The position numbers were made by a program, and so were the translations under genes. A stretch of DNA of 64,000 nucleotides from the NCBI RefSeq assembly GCF_008727815.1, contig NZ_CP044230.1:1162001-1226000 (forward strand), given 5' to 3'. A model generated the notes under the pieces. It did not search any database, was not told the origin of the DNA, and saw only the letters and a list, made by a program, of their open reading frames with translations. Positions within the stretch are counted from its first letter, which is position 1. Each line of letters opens with the position of its first letter. The stretch is from Streptococcus sp. LPB0220 (GTDB taxonomy: Bacteria > Bacillota > Bacilli > Lactobacillales > Streptococcaceae). Positions 8,315 through 16,903 of the stretch are shown here, one piece after another.

Positions 8315-10636
8315 TTAATCATTTTTTGATGATTGTTTCTTTTTCTTGAAACCAAACAATCCAGCAAGTAGCCCGACAGCAACACCTGTTGTTGCTACTG
8401 CATATTTAGAAGAATCTGCACTTGCCACAGCTTGACTGTTTTCTTTTTTCGGTTTGATTTCTTCTACTTTAGCTTCTTGTTTTGGCGCTGGACTAGCTGT
8501 TGGTGCTTGCACTTGTGGACTATTGCTAGTTGTTGGAAGAACAGTTGGTCTATCCGAAAAAGTAGTTGGATTGCTTGAGCGGATATCCATTGGCATATCT
8601 GCTGCTTCTAAAATAGCTGGATCTATCCGTGAGGCTAGATCTTCATATTGGGAATTCAACAGTTCCACGACACTTTGATAAGATTGAAGGGTTGTAAATT
8701 CTGCTTCCAATTTTTCTTTTTTATTCTCTAAATTAGCCACCGCAGCTGATAAAACAGATTGGGCTTTGACCAATAATTCTGGTGCATTTTTAAAGTCAGA
8801 AAGACGTTTTTCAGCAGCAACCAGGCGCTCTTGCGCCGCCTTCAAGCCCTCATGCGCTTCTTGAACGACTTGGGCTTTTTCTGCTTCTTCTGCTTTTAAT
8901 CGATCTAATTTCTCACGCGCAGCTGCTAACAAATCTTTCGCTTTTTGAAGTGCTGCTTCTTTTGGTTGGATGGCTGCTTCAATCCGACCTCGAGATACAT
9001 CAAGAGTCGCCTTCGCCTTTTCAACCGCATGGTCCTTGCTAACGAGAAGAATCTTGTAATTTTGGATGGTCTTTTGGACATTGGCCATTTCTACTGCCAC
9101 ATTCGAATTAGCATGGCGAGCATCTTCTAACTTGCCTTGCAAGATAATGATTTGTGACTCTTGATTGGCCTTGTTCAGTTTGAGATTAGCGACTTCATCA
9201 GATTTTGCTTTGACATCTGATCTTGTCGTCGTAGCCCCAGCTCCCTGACGCAATTGGTAAGCGAGTGCACTGGTTGACACTGCTGAATTGACCGGGCTGT
9301 GTAAGAAAGCTGCTTCTGACATGGCATTGCTAGGGTCATAAGCGACTGATAAAGCTGTCGCTTTGTTGTCTACCATTTGGAGATAGTGACCAACCTTAGC
9401 AAAGGCCTCAGCACCAATCTTCATATAGATATCGTTGGCATCGATTTGTGTTTCGTCTGTTGGTAAACCATATTGAGCTGCTAGGTCTTGATAAGCCGCT
9501 TTTTCATTGTACCAAAAGTCAACCGCACCAGCAGGTGAGAAGCCATAAGCGATGTTCTCGTTTGGCAAATACTTAAACATATGCCAGTTGGCTTTTTTGA
9601 AGTATTCCAACTGTACTTGGCTGGCAGGAAGGGAATAAGGATCCAGCTCCAATTCAGGTAAGCCGGCATTGCGACGATAACTATTAATGGCATCGGCAAT
9701 TTCAAGAGCTCGGAGGTTGGCTTGCAAAGATCCAGACTCTCCAACTGTCAAGCCGTCTTCTTCCCGACCACGCTTGTAAAGGGCTAAAGCACTGGATGCA
9801 GCTTCATTACCATTGTCAGCCAAGTGTTGCAAATAACCTTCATAGGTTGCTTGACTCAACTGAACTGGGCTATTGGCCGCTGCTTGTTCTAAGGCTGCCA
9901 ATTCTGCTTCTTTGGTTGCGATGACCGCTTTCAAATCTGTCAGACGCGTTTGAGCCAGTTGAATATCGTTCTCAATTTGAGCCACTGTATCTGAGCCAGT
10001 TTGCTGACTCGCTTGCAAGGTTGCAAGGTAATTCTGAGATTCTCGGATACTTTGCTCTACTTGACTTTGCTCCAACAAAGCCTGGTTGAGCACATTCTCA
10101 TCATTTGAAATCGGTGCTTTGGCTTGGTTCAATTCATTTTGTGCTACATCGACCAAAGATTCCTGAGCCGTAACTTGATTTTCCTGTTGACGAACAGCCT
10201 CTACGACTTGGTCATGGGCAGCTTCTGCTTCTCGAACCTTATTTTCTTCGATAGTCACATAGGCTTGAGCCACCTTGACGTCATTTTCTGCATTTTGAAC
10301 TTGGGCATCCGAAGTTGTTGCGATGAGGTTTTCCGCATCCGTCACTTCTGCTTTCTTTTCTTCCAGCTCTTGTCCAGCAGCCTTGACTTCCGTTTGAGCA
10401 TCGATCACTTTTTGCTCTTGGTAGTGGACATCTTTGACCACTTGGCCTTTTTGAGCTGTGATTTGCTTCAACTCATCAACCGTAATTGGTTTTTCGACTA
10501 CTTCCGTACTATTGGTTTCTGCATTTTCATTTTGCTTCACCTCTTCCGCACTAGCCTTGTGATTAAACATACCAGATAGGACCGTTGTTGCAGCAATCCC
10601 AGTCGTGAAAACCGATTTTCCTAATTTCTTTCCCAT
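8315..10636 (-). CDS. SEC10/PgrA-type coiled-coil surface protein with CAP-like domain
   Basis: The product is 773 aa. Residues 1-31 look like an export signal ending HKASA. Two long Ala/Glu/Gln-rich coiled-coil regions (about 50-250 and 475-665) flank a CAP/SCP-like module (about 260-450: AINSYRRNAGL, ENIAYGFSPAGAVDFWYNE, YDPSNAMSEAAFLHSP). A Pro/Ser-rich tail precedes a hydrophobic segment (VATTGVAVGLLAGLFGF) and KKKK, the layout of a cell-wall sorting signal, but no LPXTG-like motif is present in front of it. The start at 10636 was chosen because GGGGGTGAG lies before that ATG; a TTG 15 bases upstream is less likely. Family members are surface adhesin or exclusion-like proteins; the role here is not known. 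Monocistronic. Confidence 0.85.
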   Translation of the reverse strand: MGKKLGKSVFTTGIAATTVLSGMFNHKASAEEVKQNENAETNSTEVVEKPITVDELKQITAQKGQVVKDVHYQEQKVIDAQTEVKAAGQELEEKKAEVTDAENLIATTSDAQVQNAENDVKVAQAYVTIEENKVREAEAAHDQVVEAVRQQENQVTAQESLVDVAQNELNQAKAPISNDENVLNQALLEQSQVEQSIRESQNYLATLQASQQTGSDTVAQIENDIQLAQTRLTDLKAVIATKEAELAALEQAAANSPVQLSQATYEGYLQHLADNGNEAASSALALYKRGREEDGLTVGESGSLQANLRALEIADAINSYRRNAGLPELELDPYSLPASQVQLEYFKKANWHMFKYLPNENIAYGFSPAGAVDFWYNEKAAYQDLAAQYGLPTDETQIDANDIYMKIGAEAFAKVGHYLQMVDNKATALSVAYDPSNAMSEAAFLHSPVNSAVSTSALAYQLRQGAGATTTRSDVKAKSDEVANLKLNKANQESQIIILQGKLEDARHANSNVAVEMANVQKTIQNYKILLVSKDHAVEKAKATLDVSRGRIEAAIQPKEAALQKAKDLLAAAREKLDRLKAEEAEKAQVVQEAHEGLKAAQERLVAAEKRLSDFKNAPELLVKAQSVLSAAVANLENKKEKLEAEFTTLQSYQSVVELLNSQYEDLASRIDPAILEAADMPMDIRSSNPTTFSDRPTVLPTTSNSPQVQAPTASPAPKQEAKVEEIKPKKENSQAVASADSSKYAVATTGVAVGLLAGLFGFKKKKQSSKND

Positions 10637-10751
10637 TAAACTCACCCCCAAAACTTAATCATTTTCTTGAAGTTTCTCTACCCCTTAGCATACCACATTT
10701 TGTTACCAATAACTAGTAGGTTTAAAAAGTTTTTTTCATAATTTTTTTAGG

Positions 10752-10776
10752 CAAAAGAAAAACAGCTGACGCTGTT
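10752..10776 (-). terminator. Terminator of the trmD operon
   Basis: On the minus strand AACAGCGTCAGCTGTT followed by TTTCTTTT. The stem overlaps the trmD stop codon (10775-10777). Confidence 0.8.
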
Positions 10777-11491
10777 AGTCTTCTTGTTTAATTTGTTCCA
10801 ACATCTTCTCTTCTTCTGCTGTCAACTCATAGTTTTCTAGCAAGTCTGGCCGACGTTCTAAGGTCTTTTTCAAACTCTGATAGAGGCGCCACTGACGAAT
10901 ATTTTCATGGTGACCGCTCATGAGAACATCTGGAACCGTCATCCCTCTGTAATCATAAGGTCGTGTGTATTGAGGGTATTCTAGAAGCCCAGATGAGAAA
11001 CTGTCATCTTGGTGGCTGGACTCTTTTCCAATCACTTCTGGAATCAAGCGGACTGTCGCATCGATCATGGTCATGGCAGCTAACTCCCCACCGGTCAGGA
11101 CGTAATCTCCAAGAGAAACCTCATCTGTCACCAAGGTCTTGATTCGTTCGTCGTAGCCCTCATAGTGACCGCAGATAAAGATCAATTCCTCCTCTTGAGC
11201 CAACTCTTCTGCATAACGTTGATCAAAAGTCCGACCCGCTGGATCCAGTAAGATCACGCGCGGATTCTTTTTCTCAATGGCATCAAAGGCATCAAAGATC
11301 GGCTGAGCACGTAGAAGCATCCCTTGGCCGCCCCCATAGGGCTCATCATCCACATGCCGCGCCTTCTCTGCATTTTCGCGGAAATTATGGTAGTTGATCT
11401 CTAATAGACCTTTTTCACGAGCCTTTCCAACGATGGAATGCTCAAGGGGTGAAAACATTTCTGGAAAGAGGGTTAAAATATCAATCTTCAT
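10775..11491 (-). CDS. trmD: tRNA (guanine-N1)-methyltransferase
   Basis: The 238-aa SPOUT methyltransferase makes m1G37 in tRNAs reading CNN-type codons, preventing frameshifts. It starts [13 protein letters not shown] and contains the SAM trefoil-knot segments [12 protein letters not shown] and [13 protein letters not shown], plus the C-terminal [11 protein letters not shown]. It overlaps the end of rimM by 11 bases, the usual rimM-trmD coupling. Confidence 0.97.
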   Translation of the reverse strand: MKIDILTLFPEMFSPLEHSIVGKAREKGLLEINYHNFRENAEKARHVDDEPYGGGQGMLLRAQPIFDAFDAIEKKNPRVILLDPAGRTFDQRYAEELAQEEELIFICGHYEGYDERIKTLVTDEVSLGDYVLTGGELAAMTMIDATVRLIPEVIGKESSHQDDSFSSGLLEYPQYTRPYDYRGMTVPDVLMSGHHENIRQWRLYQSLKKTLERRPDLLENYELTAEEEKMLEQIKQED

Positions 11492-11999
11492 CGTCTAACC
11501 CTTCTAAGATGTCCACATCGACTCGATTGCCTGGGATATCGATATTGAGCACCACTGGTGGGATATAAGGCAAGAGAAGGTCTCGTTTGCCTTTCCGTTT
11601 GACCACCCAGACGTCATTGGCACCTGGTTGAAGGATCTCCTTGATCTGACCGATGAGCAGGTCATTTTCATAAACATCAAGGCCGATAATCTCGTGGTAA
11701 TAAAACTCTCCCTCGTCCAAATCTGTCAAGTCTTCTTCGGCAACCTTGAGGCTAAAACCCTTGAACTTTTCGATGGCATTGATATGGTACATATCCTTAA
11801 ACTTGATGATATCGAAGTTCTTGTGCTTCCGATGACTAGCAATGGTCACCGTTTGGACAAACTGATCTTTCTCATCAAAGAGGGCTAACTCCGCTCCTTT
11901 TTTAAAGCGCTCATCCGCAAAGTCCGTCACAGACAAGACCCGCATCTCTCCTTGCAAGCCTTGGGTATTGACAATTTTCCCAACGTTAAAATAATTCAT
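11481..11999 (-). CDS. rimM: Ribosome maturation factor RimM
   Basis: A 172-aa protein with the N-terminal RimM barrel ([21 protein letters not shown]) and a C-terminal PRC barrel ([20 protein letters not shown]). RimM helps assemble the 30S head, binding S19. The ribosome binding site ahead of the start is weak (AGAGGA 15 bases away). Normally it follows rpsP-khpA closely; here two extra genes intervene. Confidence 0.96.
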   Translation of the reverse strand: MNYFNVGKIVNTQGLQGEMRVLSVTDFADERFKKGAELALFDEKDQFVQTVTIASHRKHKNFDIIKFKDMYHINAIEKFKGFSLKVAEEDLTDLDEGEFYYHEIIGLDVYENDLLIGQIKEILQPGANDVWVVKRKGKRDLLLPYIPPVVLNIDIPGNRVDVDILEGLDDED

Positions 12000-12035
12000 T
12001 TTATTCTTTACATTCCTCTTTTAATTAATTTATCT

Positions 12036-12857
12036 CTACAGTTCTCTAATAAGAGCTGCAATTTTTTCCGATTCTGACCACTGTAGATAGTGGTGGTTTC
12101 CACCTAAAATGAGTTTTGTATTAGAATTACAATATTCTGAATCTCTGTACTCTTTTTCTCTGTACGCCTGACAAAATACGAAAACAGGAATATTATCTGC
12201 TAAGGACAAACTATCAAAATCTTCAGCGGTAATAGTTACAGATATCTGAAATCCAGGAACTTGCTTTTCCAATTCTAAGCCCTTTTCTTCCATCAATTCC
12301 CAAATCAGTCTTTCAGTTTCAGGTTCAAATGTTGCTTGAGTTAGTCCCTTAAAATAATTTTCCGGACCACATTCTTCAATCATCCTCATTTGTTCTTCCA
12401 TTTCTGGATAAGGATTTTTTGAAAAATCAGCAAACATTATATTTTTTGTTGTTGGTTCAATTGCTATCAAAGCTTGACACTTAATTGGTTTACTCATTAA
12501 CTTTAAAGCCAAAACACCACTTAAACTATGAACACAAAGTATATAATTGGAAATTTCCAATCCTTTCAGGATTTCGTATACCGCTTCAACAAGATTATCC
12601 AAAGTAAATCCTGTTTGACTATGAATCGGACTCCTACCTGTATTCGGAAAATCAATCGTTAAGTAACCTATTGAGGAAGGAAGTTTTTCAAGTATTGGTA
12701 GGAAATTTTCATAACTTGGTATCAAACCAGCACCATTTAAACAAACTAGTACTTTATTTCTCTTTTTATAAGTAACAGAGAGACAACCAATCTTTGTAGT
12801 TACTTCAAATCGGTTCATATCAAAATAACTCTTTCTAAACAACAATTCACTTAACAT
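12036..12857 (-). CDS. Alpha/beta hydrolase
   Basis: The 273-aa protein shows the fold's marks: a nucleophile elbow HSLSG (near residue 110), an oxyanion-side strand VLVCLNGAG (near 37) and a C-terminal GGNHHYLQWSE block carrying the likely catalytic His. The acid residue is probably in the VFVFCQAYRE region but is not assigned with certainty. Substrate unknown. The gene is AT-rich relative to rimM and rpsP on either side and its ribosome binding site is poor, so it may have arrived separately. A TGATAAAAT extended -10 lies 12 bases before the start, suggesting its own short-leader transcript. Confidence 0.8.
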   Translation of the reverse strand: MLSELLFRKSYFDMNRFEVTTKIGCLSVTYKKRNKVLVCLNGAGLIPSYENFLPILEKLPSSIGYLTIDFPNTGRSPIHSQTGFTLDNLVEAVYEILKGLEISNYILCVHSLSGVLALKLMSKPIKCQALIAIEPTTKNIMFADFSKNPYPEMEEQMRMIEECGPENYFKGLTQATFEPETERLIWELMEEKGLELEKQVPGFQISVTITAEDFDSLSLADNIPVFVFCQAYREKEYRDSEYCNSNTKLILGGNHHYLQWSESEKIAALIREL

Positions 12858-12893
12858 TCTTAGGTTTTATTTTATCACGTTCAAGGGATTTTC

Positions 12894-13226
12894 TCAAATG
12901 CTCTTTTTTGCTAAAAAGCCTTCCAAATCTTGTTCATGCTGATACTTGATGGCTGCCTTCTTGTCTTTTTCAAAAATGGTCTTCGTTAGGTCGATATGGT
13001 TGATAGCTGCAATTGCCACTGTGTAGTGAATGATATCTGCCAACTCCTTTGCCAATTCCTCGTTTGAATCTTGGACACCTTCTTTTCTACCTGAACGCCC
13101 ATTTAAAACCTCAGCGACTTCTCCAACTTCTTCTACTAGTTTGATAAAAAGTCCTTCTTCTGTTCTAGATTGTTGGTAATGATCAAGTAAGTATTCCTCT
13201 AGTTGTCTAACTGTTAAATCTTTCAT
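12894..13226 (-). CDS. MazG-like nucleotide pyrophosphohydrolase
   Basis: The 110-aa protein carries the all-alpha NTP pyrophosphatase metal motifs EEVGE (residues 32-36) and ELAD (61-64). Such enzymes hydrolyse NTPs or dNTPs to monophosphates as house-cleaning or stress functions; the substrate cannot be read from sequence. The start at 13226 was chosen because AAGGAGAAGGA immediately precedes that ATG; a longer reading would run through the khpA terminator. Confidence 0.85.
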   Translation of the reverse strand: MKDLTVRQLEEYLLDHYQQSRTEEGLFIKLVEEVGEVAEVLNGRSGRKEGVQDSNEELAKELADIIHYTVAIAAINHIDLTKTIFEKDKKAAIKYQHEQDLEGFLAKKSI

Positions 13227-13239
13227 TCCTTCTCCTTGC

Positions 13240-13269
13240 AAAAAAAAGCGAGACCTTGTCCCGCTTTTC
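13240..13269 (-). terminator. Terminator of the rpsP-khpA operon
   Basis: On the minus strand AAAAGCGGGAC, loop AAG, GTCTCGCTTTT (one G-U pair), then T-run. It begins right at the khpA stop and overlaps the region just before the MazG-like gene. Confidence 0.8.
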
Positions 13270-13509
13270 TTATTTTTCGTCAATAACGATTCTTACTTTT
13301 TTATCTTCAGTTGGGACAGAGTAGACAATCGTTCTTATCGCAGAAATGGTGCGACCTTTCCGACCGATCACTCGACCAACATCGCTAGGATCAAGGTCAA
13401 GGTGGTACTCCAAGAGTTCAGGAGTATCTTCGATCTTGATGGTTAAGGCATCCGGTTGTGAAATCAAAGGTTTCACAATTGCAATAATAAGATTTTCAAT
13501 CGTATCCAT
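13270..13509 (-). CDS. khpA: KH-domain RNA-binding protein KhpA
   Basis: A 79-aa single KH domain with the RNA-binding loop GRKG at residues 49-52 ([18 protein letters not shown]). KhpA partners KhpB in streptococci and influences cell elongation and RNA metabolism. It follows rpsP by 19 bases, the conserved arrangement. Confidence 0.93.
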   Translation of the reverse strand: MDTIENLIIAIVKPLISQPDALTIKIEDTPELLEYHLDLDPSDVGRVIGRKGRTISAIRTIVYSVPTEDKKVRIVIDEK

Positions 13510-13528
13510 ACGTCAACCTACTTTATGA

Positions 13529-13801
13529 TTATTTTGAGAATTTAGAATCGTGGAATTTCTTCAAGACACCTTCTTTTGAAAGGATGTTGCGAACTGTATC
13601 TGAAGGTTGAGCTCCATCAGCCAACCATGCAAGAACGCGGTCTTCTTTCAAAGTTACTTGGTTTTCTTCAACAAGTGGATTGTAAGTTCCAACTGTTTCG
13701 ATGAAACGACCATCACGTGGTGAACGTGAATCTGCTACGTTGATACGGTAGTAAGGTTTTTTCTTAGAACCCATACGAGTCAAACGAATTTTAACTGCCA
13801 T
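13529..13801 (-). CDS. rpsP: 30S ribosomal protein S16
   Basis: A 90-aa protein starting [20 protein letters not shown], the S16 signature. It binds 16S rRNA early in 30S assembly. First gene of rpsP-khpA, driven by a strong promoter at 13868-13895. Confidence 0.98.
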   Translation of the reverse strand: MAVKIRLTRMGSKKKPYYRINVADSRSPRDGRFIETVGTYNPLVEENQVTLKEDRVLAWLADGAQPSDTVRNILSKEGVLKKFHDSKFSK

Positions 13802-13867
13802 TTTTATAAGTCTCTTTTCTATATTTTAATTTTCGGTGAAATAGACAAGCTATTTAGCACATGATCT

Positions 13868-13895
13868 ATTATAACACATTTTATAGACCTGTCAA
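13868..13895 (-). promoter_or_regulatory. rpsP-khpA promoter
   Basis: On the minus strand TTGACA (13890-13895), 16-bp spacer, TATAAT (13868-13873): full consensus for both boxes, as expected for a ribosomal protein operon. Confidence 0.9.
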
Positions 13896-13924
13896 GAAAA
13901 AAACTTGACACTATTAAAAATTTT

Positions 13925-14614
13925 TTATTTTATCAGTAAATCGGCGATTTCTTGATAGTTGCTAACGGTATAAGTCGGTACTACCAGGCTGGTATTTTCC
14001 TTACGATCAGGATTATACCAGACGGTATCAATCCCCGAAGCATTTCCTCCTGCGATATCCGCCGTCAAGGAATCTCCGATCATAAGGGTCTCTTCCTTGC
14101 TAAAACCTGGAATCAGTTGGCCAACTTTGTCAAAAAATGCAGGTTCTGGTTTCTGAGTATGAAGCTGCTCAGAGATAAAGACCTCTTTGAAATAAGAAGC
14201 GATTGTAGAGTGAGCCAAGCGTCCTTCTTGAATGGCAGTCACTCCGTTCGTTGCACCATAGAGCTGGTAACCTGCTTTTTCAAGTCGAGCCAGTAAGTCC
14301 TCAGCACCGGGGAAAGACTGCCCTTGAAGACTGATGTAATCTTGGTAGTGAAGAGCCATCTCAGCCCCATCAACAGAAATCCCAAAGTGGGCAAACCCAA
14401 TCGCAAACCGACTATCCACTAGTTCTTGCTTGGTCAACTTCTTTTGTTCCAAATCCTTCCAAAGACCTTGGTTCATGGGTTTGTAGTAATCCTTAAAGGC
14501 CTGTACATATGGAAAATTCATGTCTTCTAACATCTGCGTCAAGGCTGTTTCTTCAGCAGATTCAAAGTCCAACAAGGTATGGTCCAAATCAAAAAGTAAA
14601 AATGTATATGCCAT
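13925..14614 (-). CDS. HAD-family nucleotidase (YjjG type)
   Basis: A 229-aa HAD hydrolase with motif I DLDHTLLDF (catalytic Asp 9 and Asp 11), motif II ATNGV and motif IV GDSLTADIAGG. This resembles YjjG noncanonical pyrimidine nucleotidases that remove the phosphate from damaged nucleotides. The start is at 14614 (MAYTFLL), which overlaps the upstream cysteine-cluster gene by one base (TAATG), indicating coupling; an upstream 41-residue extension would be read through the neighbouring gene and is rejected. Confidence 0.88.
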   Translation of the reverse strand: MAYTFLLFDLDHTLLDFESAEETALTQMLEDMNFPYVQAFKDYYKPMNQGLWKDLEQKKLTKQELVDSRFAIGFAHFGISVDGAEMALHYQDYISLQGQSFPGAEDLLARLEKAGYQLYGATNGVTAIQEGRLAHSTIASYFKEVFISEQLHTQKPEPAFFDKVGQLIPGFSKEETLMIGDSLTADIAGGNASGIDTVWYNPDRKENTSLVVPTYTVSNYQEIADLLIK

Positions 14615-15108
14615 TACAAACGATCCTTCAATTTTTCTACAAATAAATAAGCTGCTGGGCAAGTGAGGGTATTCTTGATGGTCAGATGGTTGATCTGATA
14701 AATCTTCTTGCGATCTGTGTGAGGGAATTCCCGACAAGCTTTTGGGCGTACATCATAAATGGAACAGAGATTGTCCCCACCAAGAAAGGGGCAAGGCATG
14801 GATTTAAAAACCTTGTCCCCATCTTCATCGACTTGAAGAAATTCCGCCTCAAAGGCGGGAAGTTTCATCTTAAAATATTTGGCGATCCGTGTGATATCGG
14901 CTTCCTTAAAATCGGGCCCTAAGGTTTTGCAGCAATTGGCACAAGCCGTACAGTCGATTTCTTGGAAAACTTCATCGTGGATTTCTTGCGCTATTTTATC
15001 TAAATTCTTAGGTGGTTTCTTCTTGAGATTCGTCAATACCTTGCGGTGCTCCTTTTGCTTTTGGAGAGCTAACTGATGGTATTTTTCAATATCAATTTCC
15101 TGTGTCAT
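14614..15108 (-). CDS. YkgJ-type cysteine cluster protein
   Basis: The 164-aa protein has eight cysteines in the pattern CTACANCC ... CPFLGGDNLCSIYDVRPKAC ... C, typical of the YkgJ/CxxCxxCC family that probably binds iron-sulfur or zinc. Function unknown. It is coupled to the downstream HAD gene. Confidence 0.83.
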   Translation of the reverse strand: MTQEIDIEKYHQLALQKQKEHRKVLTNLKKKPPKNLDKIAQEIHDEVFQEIDCTACANCCKTLGPDFKEADITRIAKYFKMKLPAFEAEFLQVDEDGDKVFKSMPCPFLGGDNLCSIYDVRPKACREFPHTDRKKIYQINHLTIKNTLTCPAAYLFVEKLKDRL

Positions 15109-15157
15109 CCTCTATTTCCTCTTCTAAACAATAGAAAGATTATACCACAAAGACTCT

Positions 15158-15186
15158 AAAAAAAGATAGATCCTGAGATCTATCTC
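15158..15186 (-). terminator. Terminator of lipoprotein gene 1
   Basis: On the minus strand AGATAGATC, loop, GATCTATCT, then TTTTTT. Confidence 0.85.
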
Positions 15187-15192
15187 ACTTGA

Positions 15193-15837
15193 TTAATCCG
15201 TTACAGCACCTGTTCCGTCTAGGCTCCAAGTGTTTTCGACATAAGGAGTAAATTGAGTTATTGTTTTCTCAAATCCTTCAACAACAATCAAATAAACCTT
15301 ATCATCTTTTTGGAATACCCAACCAGCAACCTGCAGGCCTGACTTGAGAAAAATATGTATTTTAAGCGACTCATTTCCTCCAACAGTCGTCGTAGATTTT
15401 GTCATTTTCTCAACAATTTTATAATCATTCCACCTACTCTCCAATCTTTGAGCTATTAGCTCTGCATTAAATTCCACTCCTTCAGGGACATTTGCTTTTT
15501 CTCTAGTGGCAGCATTTAAAACAATAATATTGAAGGCGTTTTTATCTGTATACTGAATATTATCTCCGACTTGGATACTATCATTCTTTTTCCAGTCACT
15601 TGGAATATTGACATAGCCATAATCTGCTGATCCAATTCGTTTCGTTTTCACATTCCCCTTATCACTATCTGGAATTTTTTTCTCTACATTACTACTTGAA
15701 TTTGTTGTCTCTCTCACCACATTAGCGGAACTAGATGCTACCGATGATTTACTAGACGCTTTCTTTGGACTAGTACAAGCAGAAAGGCTTACAACAGACA
15801 AAAACGTAACAGACGCGAGTAGGAACTTATTTTTCAT
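15193..15837 (-). CDS. Putative lipoprotein, paralogue 1
   Basis: A 214-aa exported protein with a signal peptide and lipobox LSAC (Cys about residue 21), a Ser/Lys-rich linker (about 22-60) and a C-terminal domain containing RIGSADYGYVNIPSDW, NAATREKANVPEGVEFNAE and a terminal NTWSLDGTGAVTD. I do not recognise a named family; the terminal domain is probably a compact beta-rich fold. It has the same length and layout as the neighbouring gene at 15951-16595 (identical last 13 residues), a tandem duplication. Paralogue 1 is the more AT-rich of the two. Confidence 0.82.
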   Translation of the reverse strand: MKNKFLLASVTFLSVVSLSACTSPKKASSKSSVASSSANVVRETTNSSSNVEKKIPDSDKGNVKTKRIGSADYGYVNIPSDWKKNDSIQVGDNIQYTDKNAFNIIVLNAATREKANVPEGVEFNAELIAQRLESRWNDYKIVEKMTKSTTTVGGNESLKIHIFLKSGLQVAGWVFQKDDKVYLIVVEGFEKTITQFTPYVENTWSLDGTGAVTD

Positions 15838-15862
15838 ATTCTCTCCTCAATGATGTATTTAC

Positions 15863-15882
15863 TTTCCTCTAGTCTACCATGA
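15863..15882 (-). repeat. Duplicated upstream segment of the lipoprotein genes (copy 1)
   Basis: A 20-bp stretch ahead of lipoprotein 1 recurs exactly at 16621-16640 ahead of lipoprotein 2. The shared block shows that the duplication covered the control region too; it may be part of the promoter or an operator. Confidence 0.6.
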
Positions 15883-15916
15883 TTTTCTAGGATTTGAAAG
15901 TGCGATTTCTATAGCA

Positions 15917-15944
15917 TAAAGAGACTAGAAATGATTCTAGCCTC
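15917..15944 (-). terminator. Terminator of lipoprotein gene 2
   Basis: On the minus strand GAGGCTAGAA, loop TCAT, TTCTAGTCTC, then TTTAT. The stem is good, the T-run short. Confidence 0.65.
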
Positions 15945-15950
15945 TCTTCA

Positions 15951-16595
15951 TCAATCCGTTACAGCACCTGTTCCATCTAGGCTCCAAGTGTTTTCGATGT
16001 ATGGGATAAAGGTTTTCAAGGTTTCTGCATCCCCTTCAAAAGAAATGGTATAAACTTTTTCACCCTTCTGGAAGATCCAAGTAATCAGGTATTGACCAGA
16101 TTTCATGATGATTTGAAGCTGGTAGGCGTCCAGTCCTGCGACTTTAGTCCGCGCTCCCGTCATCTTCCCAACATCCTGGTTATCTTGCCACATAACGGCC
16201 AGTTTCTTGGCTAGAAATTCTGCATTAAACTCGATATCCGCAGGAACTTTGGCCTTTTCCCGCGTAAAGCTATTCAAGGTGACAATATTATAGCCGCTCC
16301 CATCCGTATACTGGACAGCTTCTGTCCCATCGATATCCGTGAACTTGAACCATTTACTTGGAATATCGATGTATCCATAATCTGCATTTCCAATCCGCTT
16401 GGTTTCTTGACTGGAAGTGTTTTTCTTTGTAGAAGCAGTATCCTTTGACGAAGAGCTGCTTGTTTGCTTTTCGACTTTGCTGCTACTTTCTTTTGTAGAA
16501 GAAGCTGCTGTGTCCTTTTGAGTGGTGTGACTACAAGCCATTAATGTGCAGGTAGAAAGAATCGTCAGTGATGTGACCCATAATTTGTGTTTCAT
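15951..16595 (-). CDS. Putative lipoprotein, paralogue 2
   Basis: A 214-aa lipoprotein with lipobox LMAC (Cys about residue 21), a Ser/Thr/Lys linker and a C-terminal domain with RIGNADYGYIDIPSKW, NSFTREKAKVPADIEFNAEF and NTWSLDGTGAVTD. The start at 16595 follows AAGGAGGTTGAGC; a TTG two codons upstream is rejected because it sits inside that ribosome binding site. Paralogue of 15193-15837. Probably anchored to the outer membrane face; role unknown. Confidence 0.82.
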   Translation of the reverse strand: MKHKLWVTSLTILSTCTLMACSHTTQKDTAASSTKESSSKVEKQTSSSSSKDTASTKKNTSSQETKRIGNADYGYIDIPSKWFKFTDIDGTEAVQYTDGSGYNIVTLNSFTREKAKVPADIEFNAEFLAKKLAVMWQDNQDVGKMTGARTKVAGLDAYQLQIIMKSGQYLITWIFQKGEKVYTISFEGDAETLKTFIPYIENTWSLDGTGAVTD

Positions 16596-16620
16596 GCTCA
16601 ACCTCCTTGAGAACGTTTTC

Positions 16621-16640
16621 TTTCCTCTAGTCTACCATGA
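16621..16640 (-). repeat. Duplicated upstream segment of the lipoprotein genes (copy 2)
   Basis: Exact 20-bp match to 15863-15882, at the same place relative to the downstream gene (about 26 bases before the start). Confidence 0.6.
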
Positions 16641-16723
16641 AAGTGGGTATTTTAAAATAGGATAAGTGTCACATCTGATGAAACCTTTCTCATTCAGTCT
16701 ATTTCTTTTGAACCTAAAACAAA

Positions 16724-16896
16724 AGGCTGGGACAAAAGTCCTAGCCTCTCAATTATTTTTGGATTGTCGAGCAAGACGCAGTGGTTGAGTGGGCTCTACT
16801 ACGCTGATTTTATCAGCTTTTACAGCCCTACTCAACTGTGCGGAGGTGGGACGACGAAATCGAATTCTAACGAATTACCGATTTCTGTCCCACTCT
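16724..16896. repeat. 173-bp multi-hairpin dispersed repeat, copy 1
   Basis: A 173-bp segment that recurs at 58159-58331 with only four substitutions and, in opposite orientation, partially at 63959-64000. It folds into three successive hairpins: GGCTGGGACAAAAGTCCTAGCC; a long stem built from GTTGAGTGGGCTC and its partner enclosing GCTGATTTTATCAGC; and GTGGGAC/GTCCCAC enclosing AAATCG-type arms. It lies 7 bp beyond the lepA stop, so lepA transcripts would enter it and may end there. It contains a short open frame beginning at a TTG, with no ribosome binding site, which I regard as a by-product. Confidence 0.88.
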
Positions 16897-16903
16897 CTAA
16901 ATG

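Noticed and set aside
10124-10579. 151-codon plus-strand frame within the surface protein gene
   Set aside because: Antisense of low-complexity Ala/Glu/Gln coiled-coil codons, which give long open frames by composition.
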